A stretch of DNA of 44,494 nucleotides, taken from the NCBI GenBank assembly GCA_947378785.1, contig CANCLK010000114.1, positions 1 through 44,494 on the forward strand, written 5' to 3'. This document shows positions 9,026 through 17,132 of this stretch, one piece after another. Positions within the stretch are counted from its first letter, which is position 1; each line of letters begins with the position of its first letter. The stretch comes from Comamonadaceae bacterium. GTDB taxonomy: Bacteria; Pseudomonadota; Gammaproteobacteria; Burkholderiales; Burkholderiaceae_C. The position numbers and the translations under genes are program-made. The notes under the pieces were generated by a model that had not been told where the DNA came from, did no database searches, and worked only from the letters and a program-made list of their open reading frames with translations.

Positions 9026-9867
9026 GCCAGCAATTCCTTCAACCGCGGCAAGGCCACCAGCGCATTCGCCGTGCTGGCCAGCGCCAAGTCGTGCACGCTG
9101 ATGCCGCGCAGGTCGGCCAGAACCTGTGCGATGCGCGGCAGTTCAGCGGGCTCGTTGCGCCCTTGCGCGCCGCCCTCCGCCCGCACCTGCGCGGTTTGGT
9201 AAAGCCAGTGCGGCGGCATGTCAGGCGCGTCGGTTTCCAGCACCAAGGCATCCAAGGGCAAGTTGACGGCCAGCTGGCGGATTTGCCGCGCCGCCTCAAA
9301 AGTCACGGCGCCCCCAAACCCCAACTTGAGACCCAAACCGATGAACGCCTCGGCCTGCTGCTGACTGCCATTGAACGCGTGCGCAATGCCGCGCCAACCC
9401 TCGGGCGGCGCCAACTCCCGCAAATACTTCAACAGCCTGTCCGCCGAGCGCCGCACATGCAAGATCACCGGCAAGCCATGCTGGCGCGCCAGCTTGAGCT
9501 GCTCACGGTAAAAGAATTCTTGGCGCTCGCGCAGCGGGCTCAACTTGAGTTCAGGGACAAAAAAATCAAGCCCGATTTCCCCAACCGCCAACAGGCGCGG
9601 GTCGTCTCGGTGACGGAGCAGCGCAGCGTCGAGCTGAGCCAAGTCGGCATCCATCGCACGCTCTACAAACAGCGGATGAATGCCCAGCGCGTAACCGTCA
9701 CCACCGGTGTGCGCCAAGCTTTGGACGGTCTCAAAATGCGCCGCGGCAACCGCCGGAATCACGCACAGGCGAACGCCCGCCTGCTGCGCGCGCGCACGCA
9801 CTGCCCGTACATCAGCACTGAACTCGGGTGCGTCCAAGTGGCAGTGGGTGTCGATCCAGGAAGTCAT
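9010..9867 (-). CDS. TatD-family metal-dependent hydrolase/DNase
   Basis: The protein has 285 aa and is a TIM-barrel metallohydrolase. Metal ligands are seen as DTHCHL at residues 6-11, GEIGLDF, the histidine of VILHVRR, the histidine of AHAF, and ETDAPDMPP. TatD proteins are 3'-5' exonucleases or deoxyribonucleases with roles in DNA repair and turnover. The 3' end overlaps the DNA glycosylase gene by 16 bp, which links it functionally to repair. It is transcribed away from the CoA-transferase operon, with 93 bp between the two starts. Confidence 0.92.
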   Translation of the reverse strand: MTSWIDTHCHLDAPEFSADVRAVRARAQQAGVRLCVIPAVAAAHFETVQSLAHTGGDGYALGIHPLFVERAMDADLAQLDAALLRHRDDPRLLAVGEIGLDFFVPELKLSPLRERQEFFYREQLKLARQHGLPVILHVRRSADRLLKYLRELAPPEGWRGIAHAFNGSQQQAEAFIGLGLKLGFGGAVTFEAARQIRQLAVNLPLDALVLETDAPDMPPHWLYQTAQVRAEGGAQGRNEPAELPRIAQVLADLRGISVHDLALASTANALVALPRLKELLACVLR

Positions 9868-9897
9868 GCCCTGATGATGCCTCAGGCCACGCCGTTC

Positions 9898-9927
9898 TTG
9901 ACACTTGAGCAGGCTTCAAACCATACT
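9898..9927 (+). promoter_or_regulatory. Candidate sigma-70 promoter of the CoA-transferase operon
   Basis: TTGACA at 9898-9903 and CATACT at 9922-9927 are separated by 18 bp. The -35 is a perfect consensus and the -10 matches four of six bases. Transcription would start about 27 bp before the ATG at 9961. Confidence 0.5.
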
Positions 9928-9960
9928 CGAGGTCCTTTTCGACAACCCAAAGAGTCCCTG

Positions 9961-11151
9961 ATGCCCCACATGCCCGCCTCCGCTGCACTGCAACGATTTC
10001 GCGTGATTGACTTGACCCAGGTGCGCGCCGGCCCGACCGCCTGCCGCCAACTGGCGGACTGGGGTGCTGACGTGATCCAAGTGCAAATGCCCGAACACAT
10101 GCGCGGCGACGACACACTGGGCGGGCAAGACGGCTCCGACTACCAGTACACCCACCGCAACAAACGCTCGATCACACTGAATCTCAAAGAAGCCGAGGGC
10201 ATTGCGATTCTCAAAAAATTGATCGCCACGGCAGACGTGGTGGTGGAGAACTTCCGACCCGACGTGAAGTTTCGCCTTGGCATTGATTACGACACCTTGG
10301 CCAAAGATCAGCCGCGCTTGGTTTACGCCAGCATTTCCGGCTTTGGCCAGTCCGGCCCTTACGCCAAACGGCCGGGTTTTGACCAGATCGTCCAAGGCAT
10401 GGGCGGCCTGATGTCGGTCACCGGCCTGCCGGGCCAAGGACCCGTCCGCGTCGGTTTGCCGATCGCCGATTTGTGTGCCGGCATCTTTGCGGCACAAGGC
10501 ATTTTGGTCGCGCTGCTGGAGCGCAACGATTCGGGCAAAGGTCAGTGGGTGCACACCTCACTGCTCGAGTCGATGGTCTACATGATGGATTTCCAAACCG
10601 CGCGATGGCTGATCGACGGCGAAATTCCAGCGCAGTCCGGCAATGCGCACCCGACCAGCATCCCGACAGGGGTCTATAAAGCCCGCGACGGTTTCATGAA
10701 CATCGCTGTCTTTGGCTCGAAGATCTGGGAACGCTTTTGCCATATCCTCGGCGCACCCGAGTGGATGACCGATGAGCGCTACCACGACAAACCCAGCCGC
10801 TCAGTGAACCGCGAGAGCCTGAACGCAGAAATCAACCTGCGCTTGGCCAGCCACGACCGGGCGCACTGGATTGAGTTATTCAATGACGGCGGCGTGGCCT
10901 GCGGCCTGATCAGCAACATGCAGGAGGTTTTCGAACTACCGCAAATTGAGCACCTGAAAATGGTCAAGGACGTGGTGTCCAATCGACTTGGAGCCCAGCG
11001 TCATGTCGGCCAACCGATGCAGCTAGAGCGCACCCCCAGCGACATCGTGCGCGCGGCACCGCGTCGCGGCGAACACACCGCCGAACTGCTGGGCGAGCTG
11101 GGCTACGCTGAAGCCGACCTGGCCAGAATGAAAGCCGCTGAAATCTTCTGA
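9961..11151 (+). CDS. CaiB/BaiF (family III) CoA-transferase
   Basis: The protein has 396 aa from ATG 9961, within the normal 390-410 range. The open frame extends far upstream, but that part lies opposite tatD and has no family similarity. Recognisable regions are FRVIDLTQVRAGPTACRQLADWGADVIQV at the N-terminus (shown by the family's xxADxGADVIKVE pattern), the hinge region NKRSITLNL, and GFGQSGPYAKRPGFDQIVQG. Family III enzymes move CoA between acyl-CoA and a carboxylate acceptor through an aspartyl intermediate. It is the first gene of a plus-strand operon with enoyl-CoA hydratase, an MDR oxidoreductase and a Bug binding protein, and so is likely the substrate-activation step of organic acid catabolism. 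Confidence 0.92.
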   Translation: MPHMPASAALQRFRVIDLTQVRAGPTACRQLADWGADVIQVQMPEHMRGDDTLGGQDGSDYQYTHRNKRSITLNLKEAEGIAILKKLIATADVVVENFRPDVKFRLGIDYDTLAKDQPRLVYASISGFGQSGPYAKRPGFDQIVQGMGGLMSVTGLPGQGPVRVGLPIADLCAGIFAAQGILVALLERNDSGKGQWVHTSLLESMVYMMDFQTARWLIDGEIPAQSGNAHPTSIPTGVYKARDGFMNIAVFGSKIWERFCHILGAPEWMTDERYHDKPSRSVNRESLNAEINLRLASHDRAHWIELFNDGGVACGLISNMQEVFELPQIEHLKMVKDVVSNRLGAQRHVGQPMQLERTPSDIVRAAPRRGEHTAELLGELGYAEADLARMKAAEIF

Positions 11152-11202
11152 TTTTTCTAAATTTCCAATATCAATACTTAACTTTTTCTCTGGAGTTTCC
11201 CT

Positions 11203-12021
11203 TTGCCAATCACGCCAAGCACACCCTACACATCACCCACAGAACGGGTCGAGGTTTGGACCGAAGCAGCGACGCTGCATATCCGTTTCAACAACCCCGC
11301 GCGCCACAACGCCTTGTCCGTCGACATGTGGGAGGCTGTGCCGCCACTGCTGGCGCAAGCCGAAGTGGACGACGACATTCGCATGGTGGTGTTTTCAGGC
11401 GCTGGTGAAAAGGCCTTTGTCTCAGGGGCCGACATCACACAGTTTGAAGACATGCGTGCCGCCAAAGAGGCGGTTAAATATTACGAAGCGATGGCCGAAG
11501 AATCGCTGATGAGTATTTACAACTGCCGCAAACCAACGCTGGCCTTGATCCGCGGTTACTGCATCGGCGGCGGTGTCAATGTCGCTATCAGCTGCGACAT
11601 CCGGCTGGCCTCGACTGACTCGGTTTTCTCAATCCCCGCAGCACGCTTAGGGCTAGGTTACCGCTACTCGGCACTTAAAAATCTCGTCAATTTGATCGGC
11701 GTTGGCGCGGCCAAAGACCTGTTCTTCACCGCCCGCCGCATCGATGCCTTAGAGGCCAAAACGCTGGGACTGGTCACGCGCTTGGCTGAGCCGGCAGAGC
11801 TGACGGCATTGCTCGCGCAATACACCGGCGCCATGGCCGACAACGCACCCATCACGGTGCAAGCCGGCAAGGCCATCATGGCCGAAATTCTCAAACCTTC
11901 GCCGGATCTCGACATGACGCTGTGCCAGCAGCAGATTCGCAATTGCTTTGAAAGCGAAGACTACGCCGAAGGCCGCAAGGCCTTCATGGAAAAGCGCAAA
12001 CCAATTTTCAAAGGCCGTTGA
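11203..12021 (+). CDS. Enoyl-CoA hydratase/isomerase (crotonase) family
   Basis: The protein has 272 aa and starts with TTG at 11203, preceded by GGAG at a seven-base spacing; no ATG lies nearby in frame. Crotonase features are FNNPARHNALS, the oxyanion-hole segment SGADITQFEDM, and IRGYCIGGGVNVAISCDIRLAS with the second backbone-NH loop. In the catalytic region PAARLGLGYR follows, where classic hydratases often carry a glutamate (PE..LG). The exact chemistry (hydration, isomerisation or decarboxylation) is therefore open. It lies 51 bp after the CoA-transferase and one base before the next ATG, in one operon. Confidence 0.92.
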   Translation: MPITPSTPYTSPTERVEVWTEAATLHIRFNNPARHNALSVDMWEAVPPLLAQAEVDDDIRMVVFSGAGEKAFVSGADITQFEDMRAAKEAVKYYEAMAEESLMSIYNCRKPTLALIRGYCIGGGVNVAISCDIRLASTDSVFSIPAARLGLGYRYSALKNLVNLIGVGAAKDLFFTARRIDALEAKTLGLVTRLAEPAELTALLAQYTGAMADNAPITVQAGKAIMAEILKPSPDLDMTLCQQQIRNCFESEDYAEGRKAFMEKRKPIFKGR

Positions 12022-12022
12022 A

Positions 12023-13018
12023 ATGATGAAATCGTATTGGCTCAAAACCCCTGAACTCACACATGGCACAGAGACCTCACTGGAGCTGCGCGACACACCG
12101 ATACCAGACCCGGGACCCAAGCAGTTGCTGGTGCGCGTGCGCGCGGCAGGCCTGAATCGTGGCGAGTTTTTGAAGGGCGGCTTGCACAAGCCGGGTGCCG
12201 TCAAAGCGGTGGGCACAGAAGCCGCAGGAGAAGTCGTTCGCGTGGGTGCAGACGTCAAAAAATTTGCAGTTGGCGACCGCGTCATGGGCCGCATGGCGGG
12301 CGCCTTTGCCGAGTACGCGCTGGTCGACGAAACTGAAGCGATGGCCATGCCGGCGCGTCTCAGCTGGGAAGAAGCCGCCAGCATTCCCCTGACCTTTCAC
12401 GTCGTCTACGACATGCTGGTGATTCAAGGCCAATTGAAACCTGGCGAATGGCTGCTGATCAACGGCGTCTCCTCTGGCGTAGGCGTCGCCGCAGTGCAGA
12501 TGGCCAAGGCCTTGGGCGCCAACGTCATCGGCACCTCCGGTTCAGCCGACAAGCTTGAACGCATGAAAGCCATAGGCCTTGATGTCGGTTTGTGCACGCG
12601 TGCGCCAGATTTCGCCGCGCGCGTGATGGAAGCCACCGGTGGCCACGGCGCTGACTTGGTGATCAACACCGTGGGCGGCACGGTGTTTGCAGAAGCCATG
12701 CGCTGCATGGCTTTTGAAGGCCGGCTCGCCATGGTCGGTTATGTCGATGAAGTGACCCACAGCGACATTGACCTGACAGCCCTGCACACCAAGCGCCTGC
12801 GGCTGTTTGGTGTCTCCAACAAGCTGCGCACGCCAGCCCAGCGCATGCAAGCGGTGCCACAGTTCATCAAGGACATGTTGCCGCGTATTGCGGATGGCAG
12901 CGTCCGGGTGATGCTCGACAAGGTCTTTCCGTTTGAGCAGTTGGCCGAGGCCAAGGCGCTCATGGAAGCCAACCAACACCTTGGCAAGATTGTGTTGGCC
13001 GGCGTTCCTCAGCATTGA
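12023..13018 (+). CDS. Zinc-independent MDR oxidoreductase (quinone oxidoreductase-like)
   Basis: The protein has 331 aa from ATG 12023, one base after the hydratase stop; a second ATG follows at once. Upstream in-frame codons lie inside the hydratase gene and do not resemble the family. The GroES-like half carries GLNRGEFLKGG, and the Rossmann half carries INGVSSGVGVAAVQMAKALGANVIGT for NADPH binding. The enzyme likely reduces or oxidises an enoyl- or keto-intermediate in the pathway of its operon. It is similar in class to the partial gene at 1-962, but it is not an adjacent duplicate. Its substrate is unknown. Confidence 0.88.
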   Translation: MMKSYWLKTPELTHGTETSLELRDTPIPDPGPKQLLVRVRAAGLNRGEFLKGGLHKPGAVKAVGTEAAGEVVRVGADVKKFAVGDRVMGRMAGAFAEYALVDETEAMAMPARLSWEEAASIPLTFHVVYDMLVIQGQLKPGEWLLINGVSSGVGVAAVQMAKALGANVIGTSGSADKLERMKAIGLDVGLCTRAPDFAARVMEATGGHGADLVINTVGGTVFAEAMRCMAFEGRLAMVGYVDEVTHSDIDLTALHTKRLRLFGVSNKLRTPAQRMQAVPQFIKDMLPRIADGSVRVMLDKVFPFEQLAEAKALMEANQHLGKIVLAGVPQH

Positions 13019-13043
13019 ATAATCCATCGACCCAGGAGAGAAC

Positions 13044-14027
13044 ATGACAAGCCAAAGAACAAAGACTTTGCACTTGGTGTGGGCGATAGCGATCAGCGCC
13101 ATCAGCACGCTGAGCATGGCCCAGACGTATCCAATGAAACCGATCAAGCTCGTCGTCGGATTCACGCCAGGCGGTGCAGCCGACTTCACGGGCCGGGCGA
13201 CGGCTGAAGCTTTGGGGAAAATTCTCGGTCAGCCGGTCGTGGTTGAAAATAAACCCGGTGCAGGCTCTAGTCTGGCGGCCGAATACGTCTCCCGCAGCGC
13301 GGCACCCGACGGCTACACCATCCTGCTGGCCAGCCCCAGCAGCATCTCGGTGAACCCGGCGATGAAACCCAGCATGACCCACACCGTCCATACATTGGTG
13401 CCGATCACCTTGGTGTCGAACGCGCCCATCATCTTGGCCGTCAACCCTAGCCTCGGTATCAATTCGGTGGCCGATTTGATCGCCGCGGCCAAAAAATCGC
13501 CGGGTAAATTGAACTTCGCGTCCTCCGGCAATGGCTCGGCACCCCACTTGGGCGGCGTTTACTTCGCGCGCGCCGTCGGCATCGACATCCAGCACATCCC
13601 CTACCCCGGTGGCTCGCAAGCGTCGCAATCGGTGATCGCCGGTCAAGTGCAGCTGACGTTTGGAACACCGCCGTCAGTCCTGCCGTTTGTGAAAGCCAAC
13701 CGCATGAAAGGTCTGGCCGTCAGCACGCCCAAGCGCTCACCGTTTGCACCCGACATTCCGGGTATGGCCGAACTCGGTTACCCACAGTTCAATTTTGGCT
13801 TTTGGTACGGCCTGTTTGCGCCAGCAGGCACGCCGCCAGACATCGTCAAAAAATTGCACGCTGCGATGCAAATCGCCATGAACGCAGAAGGCCCCAAAGC
13901 CGCGCTGGCGCGTGAAGCCACCGACGTCGCCCTGTCGAGTTCACCTGAAGATTTCGCGGCCTTCCTCAAAGAGGACGCCAAACTCTGGACCAAGCTGGTG
14001 AAAGATTCTGGCGCGACCGACAACTGA
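13044..14027 (+). CDS. Bug-family (TctC) solute-binding protein
   Basis: The protein has 327 aa with a signal peptide ending near residue 27 (ISTLSMAQ). The Bug fold is shown by PMKPIKLVVGFTPGGAAD, KPGAGSSLAAEYVSR and APDGYTILLASPSS. An AGGAGAG site precedes the ATG. It closes the operon with CoA-transferase, hydratase and oxidoreductase genes, so it probably binds the carboxylate degraded by those enzymes. No TctAB genes are in the operon. It may use the TctAB at 5581-7592 or a distant set, or act as a sensor, as some Bug proteins do. The ligand is unknown. Confidence 0.93.
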   Translation: MTSQRTKTLHLVWAIAISAISTLSMAQTYPMKPIKLVVGFTPGGAADFTGRATAEALGKILGQPVVVENKPGAGSSLAAEYVSRSAAPDGYTILLASPSSISVNPAMKPSMTHTVHTLVPITLVSNAPIILAVNPSLGINSVADLIAAAKKSPGKLNFASSGNGSAPHLGGVYFARAVGIDIQHIPYPGGSQASQSVIAGQVQLTFGTPPSVLPFVKANRMKGLAVSTPKRSPFAPDIPGMAELGYPQFNFGFWYGLFAPAGTPPDIVKKLHAAMQIAMNAEGPKAALAREATDVALSSSPEDFAAFLKEDAKLWTKLVKDSGATDN

Positions 14028-14037
14028 AAGATCAGCC

Positions 14038-14769
14038 CTAGGTCAGCTTGCCAAGCGTCAGGCGCAGTTGGCGTGCGCAACGCGCCGCCAACGTTTCGTC
14101 ATGCGTGACCACGACAAACGCGGTGCCATGCTCATGGGCGAGTTGAATCATCAACTCGAACACGCCATCGGCGGTGCTCCGGTCTAGGTTACCCGTCGGC
14201 TCATCGGCCAACACACACGCCGGCCGTGTGACCAGCGCGCGGGCGATGGCAACGCGCTGACGTTCGCCACCTGACAACTCTGCGGGTCGGTGGTTCAATC
14301 TGTTTTCAAGACCGACCGATGCCAGCATGGCCGCAGCAGTTTGGGCCGCCACCTCAGGCGTTTGCCGACGAATCCACAAGGGCATGGCAACGTTGTCGAG
14401 TGCGCTGAACTCCGGCAACAAGTGATGGAACTGGTAGACGAAACCCAGGTGTAGATTGCGCAGCCGGCCCTGTTCAGTGGCCGACAACGTGGAGAGATCT
14501 TTGCCCTTGAGCTGAACCGCCCCACTGGTAGGCGCGTCCAGCCCGCCCATCAGGTGCAGCAGCGTGCTTTTGCCAGAACCCGACGCGCCGACGATGGCCA
14601 ATGTCTCGCCCCTGTGCACCTGCAAATCAACACCACGGAGCACCGTCACATCGAGCGGACCTTCCTGAAAACGTTTGGTCAAGGCCTTCGCGCTCAGGAC
14701 AATTTCTGAATCTAATGCCAAGGGCGACAGTGGCGGCTCATTTTGTGTAGCGATGTTGAGTTCACTCAT
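14038..14769 (-). CDS. lolD: Lipoprotein-releasing ABC transporter ATPase LolD
   Basis: The protein has 243 aa from ATG 14769, which follows GGAGG. A longer form from 14796 would begin inside the lolC coding end. Walker A is GASGSGKST, the ABC signature LSGGERQR, Walker [12 protein letters not shown], and the switch histidine VTHD. LolD powers extraction of outer-membrane lipoproteins from the inner membrane for handover to LolA. The start overlaps the upstream lolC/E stop by eight bases, a coupled pair. A variable 30-residue N-terminal extension precedes the ABC core. The gene converges on the Bug gene with only ten bases between. Confidence 0.94.
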   Translation of the reverse strand: MSELNIATQNEPPLSPLALDSEIVLSAKALTKRFQEGPLDVTVLRGVDLQVHRGETLAIVGASGSGKSTLLHLMGGLDAPTSGAVQLKGKDLSTLSATEQGRLRNLHLGFVYQFHHLLPEFSALDNVAMPLWIRRQTPEVAAQTAAAMLASVGLENRLNHRPAELSGGERQRVAIARALVTRPACVLADEPTGNLDRSTADGVFELMIQLAHEHGTAFVVVTHDETLAARCARQLRLTLGKLT

Positions 14770-16018
14770 AACGCAAGGCCTCCGCCGGATTGACACGGCT
14801 GGCGCGCCAGCTCGGATAGAGGGTGGCCAGAAACGCCAACACCAGTGAAATCACAGCGATCGGCATGATGTCGGCGTACTGCGGCTCACTCGGCATGCGA
14901 CTGATCAGGTAGATGTCACGCGGTAAAAAACTGGCGTTCAGCAGATGCTCCAGCGCGGGCACGATCACATCAATGTTGAAAGCCACACCCAGCCCCAACA
15001 GCAGGCCAGACAGCGTGCCCATCACACCGACCATCGCGCCCTGCACCATGAAAATGCCCATGATGCTTTTCGGGCTGGCCCCGAGCGTGCGCAAGATGGC
15101 AATGTCGGCGCGCTTGTCGGTGACGGTCATCACCAGCGTGCTGACCAGATTGAAAGCCGCCACCGCCACAATCAGCGTGAGGATGATGAACATCATGCGT
15201 TTTTCAAGCTGAACGGCGGCAAACCAAGTTCGGTTTTGCCGCGTCCAGTCGCGCACCAGCAAATTGCCGCTCAGCGTGCCGGCCAGTTGCTGAGCCACTT
15301 CACGGGCCTGATGCAGATCGCGCAATTTGATGCGGATACCGGTTGGGCCTTCCAACCGAAAGATTCTGGCGGCGTCATCTTGATGCATCAGCACCAGCGC
15401 AGAGTCGTATTCAAAATGGCCGGAATCAAACGTGCCCACCACCGTCATCTGCTTGAGTCGGGGCACCACGCCCGCCGGCGTCACCTGCCCGCTGGGGGCA
15501 ATCAGGGTGACGCTGTCGCCTTGTCGAACACCCATCGAACGTGCCAGCTCGATGCCCAGCACCACGCCAAATTCGCCACTCACCAGCCGCTGAAAAACAC
15601 TGTCTTTGAGCTGCGCACCGAGCTCGGAAACACCGCCTTCGAGCGCCGGATCAATACCGCGCACCAAGGCACCCTTCATGTCTTCGCCACGCGCCAGCAA
15701 CGCTTGGGCCGCGATGAATGGGGCCGCAGCAATGACCTGTTTGTTTTGCCGGACTTCAGATAAAGTTTGCGGCAAATTGGTCAAGGCCGCACCGCCCGGC
15801 GCAAAGACTTCAATGTGCGCAATGACGCCGAGCATGCGGTCACGCACTTCTTTCTGGAAACCGTTCATCACGCTGAGCACGATGATGAGTGCGGCCACGC
15901 CGAGCGCAATGCCCAACATGGAGACACCGGAAATAAAGGAAATGAATCCGTTTCGCCGCGTGGATCGGCCGGCGCGCGTGTAACGCCAGCCCAAAATCAA
16001 CTCATAGGGAATCTGCAT
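14762..16018 (-). CDS. lolC: Lipoprotein-releasing system transmembrane protein LolC/LolE
   Basis: The protein has 418 aa from ATG 16018 ([18 protein letters not shown]). A start three codons earlier (MARM..., 16027) has a slightly better GGAA spacing. One N-terminal helix ([20 protein letters not shown]) is followed by a large periplasmic MacB-like domain, then three C-terminal helices of the FtsX domain, ending with the LolC/E signature [13 protein letters not shown]. It forms the inner-membrane part of the LolCDE lipoprotein sorting complex. Only one LolC/E gene is present with lolD, as in organisms that use a single LolC/E-type subunit (LolF). It diverges from the recJ operon 79 bp away. 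Confidence 0.93.
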   Translation of the reverse strand: MQIPYELILGWRYTRAGRSTRRNGFISFISGVSMLGIALGVAALIIVLSVMNGFQKEVRDRMLGVIAHIEVFAPGGAALTNLPQTLSEVRQNKQVIAAAPFIAAQALLARGEDMKGALVRGIDPALEGGVSELGAQLKDSVFQRLVSGEFGVVLGIELARSMGVRQGDSVTLIAPSGQVTPAGVVPRLKQMTVVGTFDSGHFEYDSALVLMHQDDAARIFRLEGPTGIRIKLRDLHQAREVAQQLAGTLSGNLLVRDWTRQNRTWFAAVQLEKRMMFIILTLIVAVAAFNLVSTLVMTVTDKRADIAILRTLGASPKSIMGIFMVQGAMVGVMGTLSGLLLGLGVAFNIDVIVPALEHLLNASFLPRDIYLISRMPSEPQYADIMPIAVISLVLAFLATLYPSWRASRVNPAEALRYE

Positions 16019-16097
16019 GCGGGCCATTGTGGCATTCCAGCCGGGCCATTTTTTGTCCATCCATGACGCCCTACCCGCTTCCAGGACAATAGTGCGC

Positions 16098-17132
16098 ATG
16101 TCCACCGTTTCCCAGACCAGCGCTTCGACCTCAGTACCGCCCGTGCCCCACCTGCTGTTGGCCTTTGCAGCCTGCGCCGGTCCCAGTTGGCTGACCACCC
16201 TGAAAGCAATGCCTGCGGCGCACACCAGTCACTTCGCCAAACTGTTGCAAGGCATGCAGCTGGTAGCCACCGACACTGACGATGCACTCTCGATGTCGCC
16301 ACCCCATGAGCGGGCGCTGGCCAGGGTCCATGGGCTGGATGTCGATGGCCAGCGCGATGGCCTGATTCCATGGGCTGCTTGGGAGCATGAACAACGTACC
16401 CAACGCGCACCCGACTCAGAAACACGCGCACACAGCTGGGCTTATGTGACACCGTGCCATTGGCTCATGGGCCGTGAACACGCCACGCTGACAGACCCCG
16501 ACGCCTTGGCGCTGAGCGAAGCCGATTCACGCGCCCTCATGGCCGCCATGCAGGTGTATTTCGACGCTGACGGCATTCACTTGCATTACGTTGCACCCCA
16601 ACGCTGGCTGGCTGAAGGCGATGTTTTCCGTGACTTGCCGACAGCATCACTAGACCGCGTTCTCGGCCGCAGCGTCGACCCTTGGTTGCCCGCTGGCAGC
16701 ACCGGTCAAACGCTGCGCCGTTTGCAAAACGAAATGCAAATGCTGCTCTACACCCACCCGATCAACGACGCGCGGACGAGCCAACGGCAACTGCCCGTCA
16801 ACTCGATCTGGTTCAGCGGCACGGGCGACTTGCCGGCACAAGGTCACCGTCCCGCCGCCACACCCGAGCGGCAGCAACTCAGCGCACCCCGCACGCTGGT
16901 CGACGCCGCCCTGCGCGATGATTGGGAAGCGTATGCAGCGGCTTGGGCTGCACTCGACGCACGGGAAGCCAAAGACTGGCTAAGCCGTCAATCTGCCGGC
17001 GAAGTCGTGCGACTGACGCTGTGCGGTGAGCGCAGTGCACTGACCATCGAGAGCTCGCCCCGCAGCCTGCGCGGGCGCTTAGCCCAATTCCTGAAACCCA
17101 AGCCCTTGTTGGGCCTGCTTGAGACCTTATGA
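16098..17132 (+). CDS. Conserved protein of the recJ neighbourhood (phosphoglycerate-mutase-like annotation in relatives)
   Basis: The protein has 344 aa from ATG 16098, with AGGA upstream; the open frame before it lies opposite lolC. I recall relatives in Burkholderiales, directly before recJ, labelled phosphoglycerate mutase or regulatory protein. I see no alkaline-phosphatase-type metal motifs of iPGM and no RHG motif of dPGM. Visible segments are SWAYVTPCHWLMGREHATL and LPVNSIWFSGTGDLP, which seem conserved in this group. No signal peptide or membrane segment is seen. The ATGA overlap with recJ couples their translation, which suggests a role tied to RecJ or DNA metabolism rather than glycolysis. 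Function unknown. Confidence 0.75.
   Translation: MSTVSQTSASTSVPPVPHLLLAFAACAGPSWLTTLKAMPAAHTSHFAKLLQGMQLVATDTDDALSMSPPHERALARVHGLDVDGQRDGLIPWAAWEHEQRTQRAPDSETRAHSWAYVTPCHWLMGREHATLTDPDALALSEADSRALMAAMQVYFDADGIHLHYVAPQRWLAEGDVFRDLPTASLDRVLGRSVDPWLPAGSTGQTLRRLQNEMQMLLYTHPINDARTSQRQLPVNSIWFSGTGDLPAQGHRPAATPERQQLSAPRTLVDAALRDDWEAYAAAWAALDAREAKDWLSRQSAGEVVRLTLCGERSALTIESSPRSLRGRLAQFLKPKPLLGLLETL

Noticed and set aside
9091..9960. In-frame upstream extension of the CoA-transferase by 290 codons
   Set aside because: It is antisense to tatD and not part of any CoA-transferase; ATG 9961 gives the standard family length.
14945..15763. A 272-residue His/Arg/Gln-rich plus-strand open frame
   Set aside because: This is the mirror of lolC in a GC-rich genome; the composition is typical of a shadow frame.
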